A stretch of 64,000 nt of DNA from a virus. The DNA lies in IMG/VR virus record IMGVR_UViG_3300020383_000007, positions 1-64,000 of that record; one strand, 5' to 3'. Of the stretch, positions 1-8,254 are shown piece by piece; the stretch's first letter is position 1, and every line of letters starts with the position of its first letter. Position numbers and translations under genes: made by a program. The notes under the pieces were generated by a model. It was not told the DNA's origin. It ran no database searches and saw only the letters and a list, made by a program, of their open reading frames with translations.

Positions 1-2090
1 CCAATAGGGAACTGTAGCACATCCCACGTAGACAATGCTTGACTCAAACAACCGAATCCAATCTGTTGTGCTCCACGGAACACATGTAGATCAGGATCGT
101 CATTTAAGTCGATAGTGAACGTTGCATCAGGTATGTAGTCTGATGTGTTTGTCTGTGTGGTTTCTACAGTAATGGTATCACCCACACGCGTCGCTTTAAT
201 GCGGACACCGTTAGGTACATCATCCCAACCGTTATTAGGATCATTAGACGAAGTAGGTTTAGAACCTACAGAACCATCCGGCCATTTCAAGATACCTTGA
301 TAGCGATGTAGTTCTTTCGAATCGACACCGATGGCAAAGTTTTTATGGATTCTGAACTGACCACTGGTATTGAAACGACGAACAGCCTCAAGCGTATGGA
401 CTTGACCACTTGCATCACGAGCATAAGCCAAGACGATACCGATATAGTCATCGTCGCCATTAGCCGAGCTAACTCTCGCTTCAAATACGTAGTTCTGGTA
501 AGATTCAGGTGAGATAAACCCGATATAAGTTGTGGAGTTAATTGTACACTCAACTGAGTTGGTATCAGTATTGTACTGCCACGCATTCATCTCAGATTCA
601 TCGAATGTCGTCGTTAGCGTATCGCCTTTACGACTGAAACGAGTCCAAGAGTTCAGTATCTCTTGCCATGAAGCGCCCTTACCGCCTAGGTTCATCGTTA
701 AAAATGGTGCATCAACTGAATAGTCACTGTAACTATCGTAGTTGGTGATCTGCCATTCATAAGGTTTACCACGCGATACCGTAAGTGGACCATCTAACGT
801 AGTTAAGTAGTTAGATCCCGACAATGCGAATCGCTTATCGAGTTGAGCGATCGACATGTTAGGTACCTTACCTAAACCTACTTGTGCCTTAGTGACCTTA
901 TGTGGATTATCCTTACGTGCTACGTGATTCGCTATCTCATCGCCTGCGGCTTGATCTATAGCCTCTTTAGCTGTTCTGGGAGATAGATATAAGTCGTTAC
1001 GAGAACCGTCCTTAGCTTGCTGTATAGAAGCCATAGCGAAGTTCTTGAGTAACCCCAATCCCACCTGATGCTTAGTGACATTATGTGGGTTAGTGAAATC
1101 CTCCAAATGCGCTTGAAGTATTGCACCACCTTGATCGGCGATAGCTCTGCGAGCTAAGTCAGGCGTCACATAACGATCGTCTCTCGTGCCCTCTATAGCT
1201 TCTTCAATCGTCGCCACAAGAAGGTTAAGTACTTTTCCTAATCCGACCTGAGCTTTAGTCACCTGATGAGGATTGTTACGATCGTTTAAATGTTTATCAA
1301 GATCTCTCAAGATAAACTCATTAAGGATATCCATCACCTTACTAGGCGTTAGACGAGTATTGTTATTGAACTCATCATACGCTTCGTCTGTGGTCGATTT
1401 AGCGTAGTTAGCAACGTTGCCTAAACCCACTTGGGATTTAGTTACATTGTGGGGATTATCACGACGTGCTTTATGTTCACGAATACGCATGAGTACGCTA
1501 TCGGCATATGCATCCATCGATCCATATTCACGTTCAATAAACGCTTCAATCTCAATGTGGGACGTTACATCCTTACGCAACACAAGGTCTGTCATGTCGT
1601 TCAGTACTTGTACGACATACTCCCAACCGTATATATCACCGATATCATGCAAATGCTGTACAGGTGGAAATACAGATGGTCTACCAAAAACGTCACCCCA
1701 GAGTACCTCACGTTCATCTAAGTTGATGTTATTAATCAAGTTAGCGATGACGGGTTCTATGTTACAATAAACACCACCCAACACTTGGTAGTCAACGATT
1801 ACTCGATCGCCTATCTCAGGATCGGTAATGACGACACCACAACAAATTTCACTATCGGCCAACTTACTGGCTTCAGGATAATGAAGTACTGGAATGTATT
1901 GCGACTTGATATTAAGTTCACGACCCGTATCGGCATCTCTTACAATGAGCGTGTCTGTGAAGAAAGCGCCGTGTCGAGTAACAACACTTCGATTGATACC
2001 GGGCTTTAGCGTGTGAGGTTCCCCCACTACACGGTTGACAGGCGATTCACCCGTCTTATCTAATCGGTACTTACGTACGATCTCTTTCAT
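1..2090 (-). CDS. Tail fibre protein with QVGLG repeats and lectin-like C-terminus (3' end outside window)
   Basis: The frame is open from the ATG at 2090 to the window edge (about 696 codons seen), so the C-terminus is missing. AGGAG lies upstream of the start. After an N-terminal domain come four repeats with the signature NPHxVTKxQVGLGxV, a module common in phage tail fibres and usually part of a trimeric shaft. Downstream the protein becomes beta-rich, with a DDDYIGIVLAYA stretch typical of concanavalin/laminin-G-like sandwich domains, so it may bind a glycan. It is the last gene of a minus-strand fibre cluster, six bases after the DUF1353 gene. The role as host-recognition fibre is inferred from the repeats; the lectin-like fold is a visual judgement. 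Confidence 0.8.
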   Translation of the reverse strand, partial: MKEIVRKYRLDKTGESPVNRVVGEPHTLKPGINRSVVTRHGAFFTDTLIVRDADTGRELNIKSQYIPVLHYPEASKLADSEICCGVVITDPEIGDRVIVDYQVLGGVYCNIEPVIANLINNINLDEREVLWGDVFGRPSVFPPVQHLHDIGDIYGWEYVVQVLNDMTDLVLRKDVTSHIEIEAFIEREYGSMDAYADSVLMRIREHKARRDNPHNVTKSQVGLGNVANYAKSTTDEAYDEFNNNTRLTPSKVMDILNEFILRDLDKHLNDRNNPHQVTKAQVGLGKVLNLLVATIEEAIEGTRDDRYVTPDLARRAIADQGGAILQAHLEDFTNPHNVTKHQVGLGLLKNFAMASIQQAKDGSRNDLYLSPRTAKEAIDQAAGDEIANHVARKDNPHKVTKAQVGLGKVPNMSIAQLDKRFALSGSNYLTTLDGPLTVSRGKPYEWQITNYDSYSDYSVDAPFLTMNLGGKGASWQEILNSWTRFSRKGDTLTTTFDESEMNAWQYNTDTNSVECTINSTTYIGFISPESYQNYVFEARVSSANGDDDYIGIVLAYARDASGQVHTLEAVRRFNTSGQFRIHKNFAIGVDSKELHRYQGILKWPDGSVGSKPTSSNDPNNGWDDVPNGVRIKATRVGDTITVETTQTNTSDYIPDATFTIDLNDDPDLHVFRGAQQIGFGCLSQALSTWDVLQFPI

Positions 2091-2096
2091 GATAAT

Positions 2097-2564
2097 CTAC
2101 TCCTGCATCATCGCTTCTCGATGGTTATCGAGTAGTCTTCCCTTAACACCCACTTCAACTTTACCGTCGGGAGACCCTTTCTTCGCGATCTTCTTATAAT
2201 ACATCCATCCCATGGCACGCACAGCATAATACATTGAGGTGGCGGCCCAACCGGGTACACCTTCTTCCAACATACCGCGTTTGAATAAATCATCTGCTTC
2301 TTTACGCGTTACACGTCTTGAAGCATATAGGTAGTCGTGCAATAGAGCCGCCCATACAGAACGCCCCTTAATAGCAGCGTAGATATATGGAACCTTTGGA
2401 ACGCTGTCTAAGTCTGTAGTGAAGCCAGTCGGTACGGTGTGACCATATTTGTTCCAATCTTCAACAACGACCCACCAACCTCGTTTTGGTAATGGTGCAA
2501 GTGTCGGGACATTAATGTTATCGATGAACGACTTAACGTCCTTTATTTGCATTTGATCTTTCAT
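2097..2564 (-). CDS. DUF1353 family protein
   Basis: This 155-residue protein carries both hallmarks of the DUF1353 family: a GFTTDLDSVP segment in the first half and an ALLHDYLY segment followed by a conserved EADDLF. The His-Asp pair in the second motif suggests a metal or catalytic site, but the biochemical role of the family is not settled. Family members are common in phage tail and lysis regions. GGGTGA precedes the ATG. It sits between the terminal fibre gene and a small unknown gene on the same strand, so it probably belongs to the fibre transcription unit. Confidence 0.75.
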   Translation of the reverse strand: MKDQMQIKDVKSFIDNINVPTLAPLPKRGWWVVVEDWNKYGHTVPTGFTTDLDSVPKVPYIYAAIKGRSVWAALLHDYLYASRRVTRKEADDLFKRGMLEEGVPGWAATSMYYAVRAMGWMYYKKIAKKGSPDGKVEVGVKGRLLDNHREAMMQE

Positions 2565-2598
2565 GAGTCACCCAAAAATATTTAAATCAGTCATAAAG

Positions 2599-2636
2599 AT
2601 ATCACCACCGCCGAGACCATCGGACAGTGGTGATAT
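2599..2636 (-). terminator. Hairpin between minus-strand genes
   Basis: A perfect 10-base inverted repeat (ATATCACCAC with GTGGTGATAT) has an 18-base loop. It lies between the stop of the 2641-3204 gene and the start of the DUF1353 gene. On the minus strand a short T-run follows only after about 20 bases, so it may be a weak terminator or a processing or stability hairpin. Confidence 0.35.
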
Positions 2637-2640
2637 ATCA

Positions 2641-3204
2641 TCAATATTGGGGATCAGTATTCCTCATACCCTCTATAATGGCCTTATGATTCTCAAATGT
2701 AGAGACAACGTCAGCAGTAGCGGCCGTTCTAATCTCCGCCTTTGCTACTAATCGGGCAGCGCGTAGTTGACGCACAAACTCCTTTAGTCGACCCATCTCC
2801 ACTTTGATATCATTAACGGCCCAACTAACCGTCTCACCTTTAACATCGGCCCAAACTTGTATTTCAAGTGGTACGCTACCCTCGGTGGTAGGTGATCCTG
2901 CTTCTTCCCATTCTCGAATGGCTTCTTCTACCTGACGATATTCAATATCGATAGAGCGGAAACCGACTTCCATGTGACTGACACGAACCTCATCTGAGAT
3001 CCTATCGATCTCAGATAAATAGTACTCTCGCATGGTAAGCCACACACCATCGGTTTTCTCTTTAACGAAGTCTATCTCAGTCTGATCTAGCTCCGTCATA
3101 TCGTCGCCCAACACTTCCACTGAAGAGTAAGCCATGTCCCCGTATACGAGTTTTACCGAACCACGATAATCCTCAGGGCCTGTCATTGTATATTTAACAA
3201 ACAT
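2641..3204 (-). CDS. Hypothetical protein in tail fibre cluster
   Basis: I do not recognise this 187-residue protein. It starts at an ATG with AGGTGAT seven bases upstream. The middle (about residues 50-110) is rich in charged residues and reads as helical (IDFVKEKTDGVW, EAIREWEEAG). The C-terminal half also looks helical, with QLRAARLVAKAEIR. It sits 10 bases downstream of the next minus-strand gene inside the fibre cluster, so a structural or assembly role in the distal tail is possible. That is context only. Confidence 0.65.
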   Translation of the reverse strand: MFVKYTMTGPEDYRGSVKLVYGDMAYSSVEVLGDDMTELDQTEIDFVKEKTDGVWLTMREYYLSEIDRISDEVRVSHMEVGFRSIDIEYRQVEEAIREWEEAGSPTTEGSVPLEIQVWADVKGETVSWAVNDIKVEMGRLKEFVRQLRAARLVAKAEIRTAATADVVSTFENHKAIIEGMRNTDPQY

Positions 3205-3214
3205 TGATAATCAC

Positions 3215-3685
3215 CTATGTAGTCGGTAAAGCTTCAAGGTAGTGGACTGTTGCAAATCCATCCAAACCAGACATGTCGGTTTGACACCCGATATACACTT
3301 CCGGTCCTGTTAACGTTATTTGAATACCGTTGTCGGTCCTGAAGAAATCGCTAGATGTGGAATGTGGTAAAGGTAACACCGTCGAAGTCGTTCGCGAACG
3401 AGCAAAACAGTTGGACGTATCTAAGTAGGCCGTCGTAGGGTCCCAGACATCAGTCACAGCAGTCGGTACCGGCACAACCTTCGTTGTTGAATTAGGCAAT
3501 GCACCTAAAGGTATTCTAACGGCCATAACTCTGCGATTCCCTACATACATGTTTGTCTTATAGGGGACAGATTGAGTACTGGGAACAATTATACGGGCTT
3601 CTTCAGCAATGCGATCGATAAGACCCGATACAAAGCCTCCAAAAGCCTGAGCAGCTTCTGCTGCTTTATTTGAAATATCTCCCAT
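3215..3685 (-). CDS. Hypothetical beta-rich protein in tail fibre cluster
   Basis: This 156-residue protein is not recognised. The first 30 residues read as an amphipathic helix. The rest is rich in Thr, Ser, Val and Pro with alternating hydrophobics, as in small beta-sandwich tip or decoration proteins; the C-terminal ITLTGPEVYIG region fits that. GAGGG precedes the ATG. It lies between a fibre-like gene and another unknown gene on the same strand, so a tail-tip role is plausible but unproven. Confidence 0.65.
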   Translation of the reverse strand: MGDISNKAAEAAQAFGGFVSGLIDRIAEEARIIVPSTQSVPYKTNMYVGNRRVMAVRIPLGALPNSTTKVVPVPTAVTDVWDPTTAYLDTSNCFARSRTTSTVLPLPHSTSSDFFRTDNGIQITLTGPEVYIGCQTDMSGLDGFATVHYLEALPTT

Positions 3686-3708
3686 TACTTTGCCCTCAAA
3701 GAGTTAGT

Positions 3709-3730
3709 GAGGGGCGACTAAGCGCCCCTC
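3709..3730 (-). terminator. Hairpin after minus-strand fibre gene
   Basis: GAGGGGCG pairs perfectly with CGCCCCTC around a six-base loop, 20 bases after the stop of the 3751-4638 gene. The minus-strand T-tract is short and interrupted, so termination may be partial with read-through into the next gene. Confidence 0.4.
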
Positions 3731-3750
3731 TAAGACAAATCACCCACCAA

Positions 3751-4638
3751 TTAGGTAGTGGTGTAAGGCGCATTCAGGTCTGCGATAGCATCAGTAAATG
3801 CTTGAGTCAGAGTACTGATTGAGCTTGCCACTTCGTTTGTGTCTGCTTTGGTGTCAATGCGACCATTCAGGGTATTCTCTGTATCGGTCAATGCACCGTC
3901 AAGACCTGCTGGTGTAACAAACAGATCAGTCGCTGTACGAGACTGAGTTTGAGCTACTGTCGCTGTCGCGAAGTTGTCGACGTTAGCCAAACCGATGTCT
4001 GCTTTAGTTAATGCAGCAATCGTGTCGTTCAGGTTTTGGATCTGAGTGTTAACCGTGGTCTGATCAGCTTTTAAGTTGATAGCCGCAGTTAGGTCAGTTT
4101 CCAATTGATCAACAGTGGTTTTCGCCGCTTTGGTCGCAACCGCGTCGTTCAATACACCTAAACTGTCTTGGTTTGCAGAAATTGCAGTAGCAACTTCGTT
4201 GATGGTATCCAACGTTTCAGGAGCGATACCTGCTTGCGATTCCCAGAACGCGTTGATAGCCTGCATTACACGACGTGGCGTCATGTATACTTCGTTCGTT
4301 GCGATAGCCGCGTCCAACTCTTCTGCTTGAGTTAAGTCAGCGATACCGTAGTTCTGGACGTTACCCAAACCAACCTGTGCGGCGGTTACGTTATGTGGGT
4401 TGTCCGTACGAGCAATGAATGCATCCAGTTGGTTCTTGACTTCAAGAGTTGTCAAACCAGTGGTACCGGCGATCAATAGTACAACGTCATTCAACGATTG
4501 ACCTTCAAGCGCCAGCGAGTTTTGTGCCAAGTCAGCAGTTTCTGCATTCTTAGCGTCTTTAGCGATCTCTTTGATCTTAGCACCGAAGGCCAGGATCTGA
4601 TCACGAAGATTAGCGGTGTTGGTAGTAATAGCTGTCAT
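3751..4638 (-). CDS. Short tail fibre-like protein with one QVGLG repeat
   Basis: This 295-residue protein contains one full NPHNVTAAQVGLGNV repeat near residue 80 and a divergent copy near residue 210 (TKADIGLANV). Each is followed by the usual VTP or MTP segment. Long Asp/Thr/Ala-rich helical stretches surround them, as in coiled-coil fibre shafts. No large C-terminal lectin or propeller domain is present, so it may be a connector or a short fibre paired with the larger proteins on either side. AAGGG precedes the ATG and a TATG promoter-like site lies further upstream. Confidence 0.7.
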   Translation of the reverse strand: MTAITTNTANLRDQILAFGAKIKEIAKDAKNAETADLAQNSLALEGQSLNDVVLLIAGTTGLTTLEVKNQLDAFIARTDNPHNVTAAQVGLGNVQNYGIADLTQAEELDAAIATNEVYMTPRRVMQAINAFWESQAGIAPETLDTINEVATAISANQDSLGVLNDAVATKAAKTTVDQLETDLTAAINLKADQTTVNTQIQNLNDTIAALTKADIGLANVDNFATATVAQTQSRTATDLFVTPAGLDGALTDTENTLNGRIDTKADTNEVASSISTLTQAFTDAIADLNAPYTTT

Positions 4639-4698
4639 GCTGGTTACCCTTTTAAGTTAATAATGGAAAATGCATATCGATCGATGTTTGACATTATA

Positions 4699-4712
4699 TC
4701 AACCATACGATG
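4699..4712 (-). promoter_or_regulatory. TATG-type promoter candidate
   Basis: The minus strand reads CATCGTATGGTTGATA, about 65 bases before the ATG at 4638. ATCGTATGGT is also found at 45683 on the plus strand, again just upstream of a structural gene. TATG is remembered as the core of phiKZ late promoters. No transcript data are available. Confidence 0.35.
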
Positions 4713-4717
4713 GGTAT

Positions 4718-5365
4718 TTACTGCTCTAGTAATACATCAAAGTCATTTAAGACTTCTGACATTAAAGAGCGGTTACTTACATATGCCTTTTCAACGACAC
4801 GTTTGGTTGGTAGGTCATCTTTACCAACCTTGTTAGGGTCATTAATAATGGCAATGTTGTAAATTAATACAGGTTGTTGAAATGTGTAGATAAAGTTATT
4901 ATCGTGTCTTATCTTTTCAACATGCCGAACATTATTCAGTTCAGCAACTCTACCATCCGAGATGGTGACTTCCTCTTTTGCAAGGCTAGCACCGTTTAAC
5001 CGTCTGAGTGATTCTCTTAAATCTTTAAACGGTTTACCTTTGGCAACAACTTCTAAGAAATGGCGACGTATTAACATCGTAACATTCTCGATAGTAGTAC
5101 CGATGGTTCCGGTGTTGAACGTGAAGGTCTGCTCACCTAGATGTTTCGATTTAAACACTTCACCCGAATCCATATCCACTGAAATGTCTGGTTGCTTACA
5201 GTCGTACCAATGTAAAATCCGATATGAAACAACCCGATGTTTAGCAGGATATGGAGCAGAGTAAATATCTATATCGATAGGTTGACAAAACACACCCCGA
5301 CATACGCCTTCATTAGTCTCCAACCGTTCGGTATAAAAAAGCCCAGTACTTTTTGTAATGGTCAT
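4718..5365 (-). CDS. Hypothetical protein in tail fibre cluster
   Basis: I do not recognise this protein, which is 215 residues from the chosen start. A longer frame opens with TTG at 5395, but that codon lies inside the terminator hairpin of the upstream gene. The ATG at 5365 has GAGG nearby and is preferred. The sequence is a mix of beta-rich and helical segments without a signal peptide or membrane segment. Its place between two fibre genes suggests a distal tail or chaperone role, by context only. Confidence 0.6.
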   Translation of the reverse strand: MTITKSTGLFYTERLETNEGVCRGVFCQPIDIDIYSAPYPAKHRVVSYRILHWYDCKQPDISVDMDSGEVFKSKHLGEQTFTFNTGTIGTTIENVTMLIRRHFLEVVAKGKPFKDLRESLRRLNGASLAKEEVTISDGRVAELNNVRHVEKIRHDNNFIYTFQQPVLIYNIAIINDPNKVGKDDLPTKRVVEKAYVSNRSLMSEVLNDFDVLLEQ

Positions 5366-5377
5366 CTCTACCTCATA

Positions 5378-5406
5378 AATAAAAGAGGGGACCAACGCCC
5401 CCTCTT
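5378..5406 (-). terminator. Rho-independent terminator after the 912-residue fibre gene
   Basis: AAGAGGGG pairs with CCCCTCTT around an eight-base loop at 5383-5406. On the minus strand the stem is followed by TTTTATTTAT. It lies directly after the stop of the 5408-8146 gene and just before the start of the next gene, so expression of the two may differ. Confidence 0.65.
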
Positions 5407-5407
5407 G

Positions 5408-8146
5408 TTAACGTTTAGAGAAGTATGTCTCACCTTTCGGCCCGACAAACATCCAACCTAAGTTAGATACCACCGCTCGCTTATAACCGATTACATCGGT
5501 ATCAAAGTCATACGCAAACCAAGTTTCACCTTTGTTGGTGCTGCGGAATATCTGATCGCCGTCTGAGACAACGAGGAATAGGCTATCGATTTCATCTGAA
5601 CGACCTAAAGTAGGATTGAACTCAATGTCCAAAATACTCCAAGTATCAAATGCGAAATCATAGTTAGCCGTTTCACCGTTAGCATCTTTGAAAAAGACGT
5701 TATTGATATCCATGATATCAACAAACGTCATATCGCTTGAGATGCCATTGCTACGACCAGAAATGATCTCATCAATACCCTGGCCAGGCTGGAATATAAA
5801 CGGACCATTGTTGGTTGCTAAGAAAACCATGCCTTTATCAAATCGAGAGTAATCTCGAATCTCACTGATTTCGGCATTAGTTTCTTCAGTCCAAGTCACA
5901 CCCGCATCACCACTGTGGAAAATTGAATCGTTCGTGATGATAACGAAGTTGTTACTTGAGAACTGACCTGCGCCATTAATGGTAAGTTTACTAGACAACC
6001 CAGTAGGCGTAACATCGTTCCAGTTAGTTCCACCGTTCGATGTACGGAATACTTGTTTGTTAACCGTAACCACAACCCAAGCATCACCCGTAACGCCTAA
6101 GGCTAAGATATCGTCGGTTGTAGGACTATTTAACGAGCTCCAGCTAGAGCCATTAAATCGAGCAATGCGTCCGCCAACACCCGCAACGATAAATGTACCG
6201 TCAGGAGCCGCCTGAAGGGCGTCTATGGATAGATTATAGCTCTCACCTTGGTCTGGATCACCAATAAAGATACCGTAAGAATATTTCTGTTGGATATCGA
6301 TTAGGTGTTTACCATCGAGACGCCAGTTAAGATCTTCAAATGACGTAGTCACGCTCTCAGAGAAGTTCCGCTCATCTTCTTTGATGGTTTCAATCTCAGG
6401 CATGACGATTTGATCAATCTGGACTTTTGTCAAGTAAGGTGTGCTATACATATTCTCAACGTTCTGCTTGGCCTGTTCAGCAGTTGCTACCGACCAGTTG
6501 GCAACGTTGCCCAACCCGACTTGAGACTTAGTCACTTGGTGTGGGTTATCAGTCCGCGCTACGTGTTCCTGTATAGGAGGTAATGCAATCTGATCAACCG
6601 TTGCACGTACACCAGCTGGCGTTGCGTACATCTCTTCACTTTCACCCGTCACAGTCGCTGCAACACTCGCTACGCTATAGTTAGCAACCTGACCAAGACC
6701 AACGTCTGCTTTTGTCGTACCACGAGCACGCAATAAAGCATAGTTACCATCTTGTTGTGCATATCGAGCATCGTAGTCACCCCTTGAGTAGTTTTCTACT
6801 TTACTCAAGCCAATCTGATCTTTAGTCACATTGTGTGGGTTGTTCTGATTCTCTTTATGGTTATCAATCGCAGCAATAGCAACGTAGTTGATCGCCTCAG
6901 CAGTTGCTTCTGGTGTCATAAACTTGTTGTTGGCAACACCATCACGAGCGTCTTGAGCTGTCGCTGTATTATAGTTATCGACATTTCCTAACCCAACTTG
7001 TCCTTTCGTTACGTTGTGAGGATTGTCCGTGTTGGAATAGTGAGACAAAGCTAATTGTTTAACTTCAGTATCGATGGCAGCGAATACGCCCGCAGGGGTA
7101 GCAAACAAGGATTGGGATGTACCCTCTCTATGTTCTGTGATAGTTGCTGCTTTATAGTTAGGTACATTACCTAACCCAACCTGACCCTTGGTCACGTTGT
7201 GAGGGTTATTGGATGCACCCACGTGATCTACAACGTCAGCACCAATACGGTTTTCAACGGCCGCTGCTACACCTTTTGGTGTAACAAACAATGTTTCTGA
7301 TGTACCGTCTAACGTTTCACCCACAGTTGCCGTTTCGAAGTTATCGACTTTTCCAAGCCCCACCTGACCTTTAGTAACGCCATGTGGGTTATCTTTGGCA
7401 GCAATGTGATCATCCACTTTGTTTCCAACTTGCACTTTAATTGCTTCAGCAACAACAAGTGGAGTAGTAAAGCGAACATTAGATTCACCAGCCTGACCCT
7501 CTTCAACGGAAGCGGTGGGATAGTTATCCACACTACCAAGTCCGACTTGGGTTTTTGTGACTTCGTGTGGATTATCGGTTTTAAGTGCGTGAGCAGCTGC
7601 TGCACCACCATCCAATTCACCATTAGCGATCGAATCTTTAATGGCTTGTAAGACATCAACTAAATCTGATGCACCTACTAAGTCTACCAGATCCCACTCG
7701 TGATCAATGACTGGGAATTTTTCCGGTAATTGTACAACCTGCTCCCAAGTTGTAATACGTGGGTTATTAACCACGTTTGAAAGTAGCTCTGCCGCCTTGG
7801 ATTCATCAATAATCCATTTACCGCCGATCGTTTGGTATTCAAGCTCTAATGTACCCGATATATCATCGTTGTAGATAGAGATGGCACCATACACAGGTTT
7901 AGCAGTGGCTTTCGAGGCAGAGTTAAATTGATATGATAGAACATAGTCTTCCCCTTTGATAAGTTCCTTACCAGAGGGATAGTGGACAATCTTCAACCCA
8001 TCTTCAAAGAACGGTCCAGAGAACGGAACAATGAAGTAGTAATCCAGATAATCTGGAGGGCTAACGATATGTCTTTCATTTTTGACCAAGTTCTCAGATT
8101 TCCGACCCGTTGGATCAAACGGATAGGTGTAAGATACCTCTGTCAT
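5408..8146 (-). CDS. Large tail fibre protein with QVGLG shaft repeats and Asp-box propeller head
   Basis: This 912-residue protein has three parts. Residues 1 to about 180 form an N-terminal attachment domain. Residues about 185-590 hold seven repeats of roughly 65-70 residues, each with NPHxVTKxQVGLGxVxNY and a TPxGV segment; the sixth copy has lost NPH. The C-terminal 290 residues contain at least three Asp boxes (TSNGGTNW, SGDAGVTW, STNKGETW), the signature of BNR/sialidase-type beta-propellers. The likely role is a receptor-binding fibre whose propeller recognises or cuts a surface glycan. I see no clear catalytic triad, so binding is more likely than hydrolysis. The gene is first in the minus-strand fibre cluster and ends at a terminator. 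Confidence 0.85.
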   Translation of the reverse strand: MTEVSYTYPFDPTGRKSENLVKNERHIVSPPDYLDYYFIVPFSGPFFEDGLKIVHYPSGKELIKGEDYVLSYQFNSASKATAKPVYGAISIYNDDISGTLELEYQTIGGKWIIDESKAAELLSNVVNNPRITTWEQVVQLPEKFPVIDHEWDLVDLVGASDLVDVLQAIKDSIANGELDGGAAAAHALKTDNPHEVTKTQVGLGSVDNYPTASVEEGQAGESNVRFTTPLVVAEAIKVQVGNKVDDHIAAKDNPHGVTKGQVGLGKVDNFETATVGETLDGTSETLFVTPKGVAAAVENRIGADVVDHVGASNNPHNVTKGQVGLGNVPNYKAATITEHREGTSQSLFATPAGVFAAIDTEVKQLALSHYSNTDNPHNVTKGQVGLGNVDNYNTATAQDARDGVANNKFMTPEATAEAINYVAIAAIDNHKENQNNPHNVTKDQIGLSKVENYSRGDYDARYAQQDGNYALLRARGTTKADVGLGQVANYSVASVAATVTGESEEMYATPAGVRATVDQIALPPIQEHVARTDNPHQVTKSQVGLGNVANWSVATAEQAKQNVENMYSTPYLTKVQIDQIVMPEIETIKEDERNFSESVTTSFEDLNWRLDGKHLIDIQQKYSYGIFIGDPDQGESYNLSIDALQAAPDGTFIVAGVGGRIARFNGSSWSSLNSPTTDDILALGVTGDAWVVVTVNKQVFRTSNGGTNWNDVTPTGLSSKLTINGAGQFSSNNFVIITNDSIFHSGDAGVTWTEETNAEISEIRDYSRFDKGMVFLATNNGPFIFQPGQGIDEIISGRSNGISSDMTFVDIMDINNVFFKDANGETANYDFAFDTWSILDIEFNPTLGRSDEIDSLFLVVSDGDQIFRSTNKGETWFAYDFDTDVIGYKRAVVSNLGWMFVGPKGETYFSKR

Positions 8147-8176
8147 GACATGATCCTTAATCGAAAAGACAATGAA

Positions 8177-8216
8177 ATCTTATGAAAACATCATAAAGAA
8201 CGCCATATCATAAGCT
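8177..8216. promoter_or_regulatory. Divergent promoter region with opposed TATGA motifs
   Basis: The 108-base gap between divergent genes holds TCTTATGAA on the plus strand (TATG at 8181-8184), facing the 8255 gene. CTTATGATA lies on the minus strand (TATG at 8212-8209), facing the 912-residue fibre gene. An imperfect GCTGT/ACAGC inverted repeat at 8214-8231 overlaps the second. Assignment as phage late-type promoters is inferred from the motif and position. Confidence 0.35.
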
Positions 8217-8254
8217 GTTAAAAAATACAGCAGTTGATCATACGGAGAAAAATC

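Noticed and set aside
1417-1770. Plus-strand open frame of 117 codons
   Set aside because: It lies fully inside the minus-strand fibre gene, has no ribosome site and its protein lacks domain features; antisense shadow.
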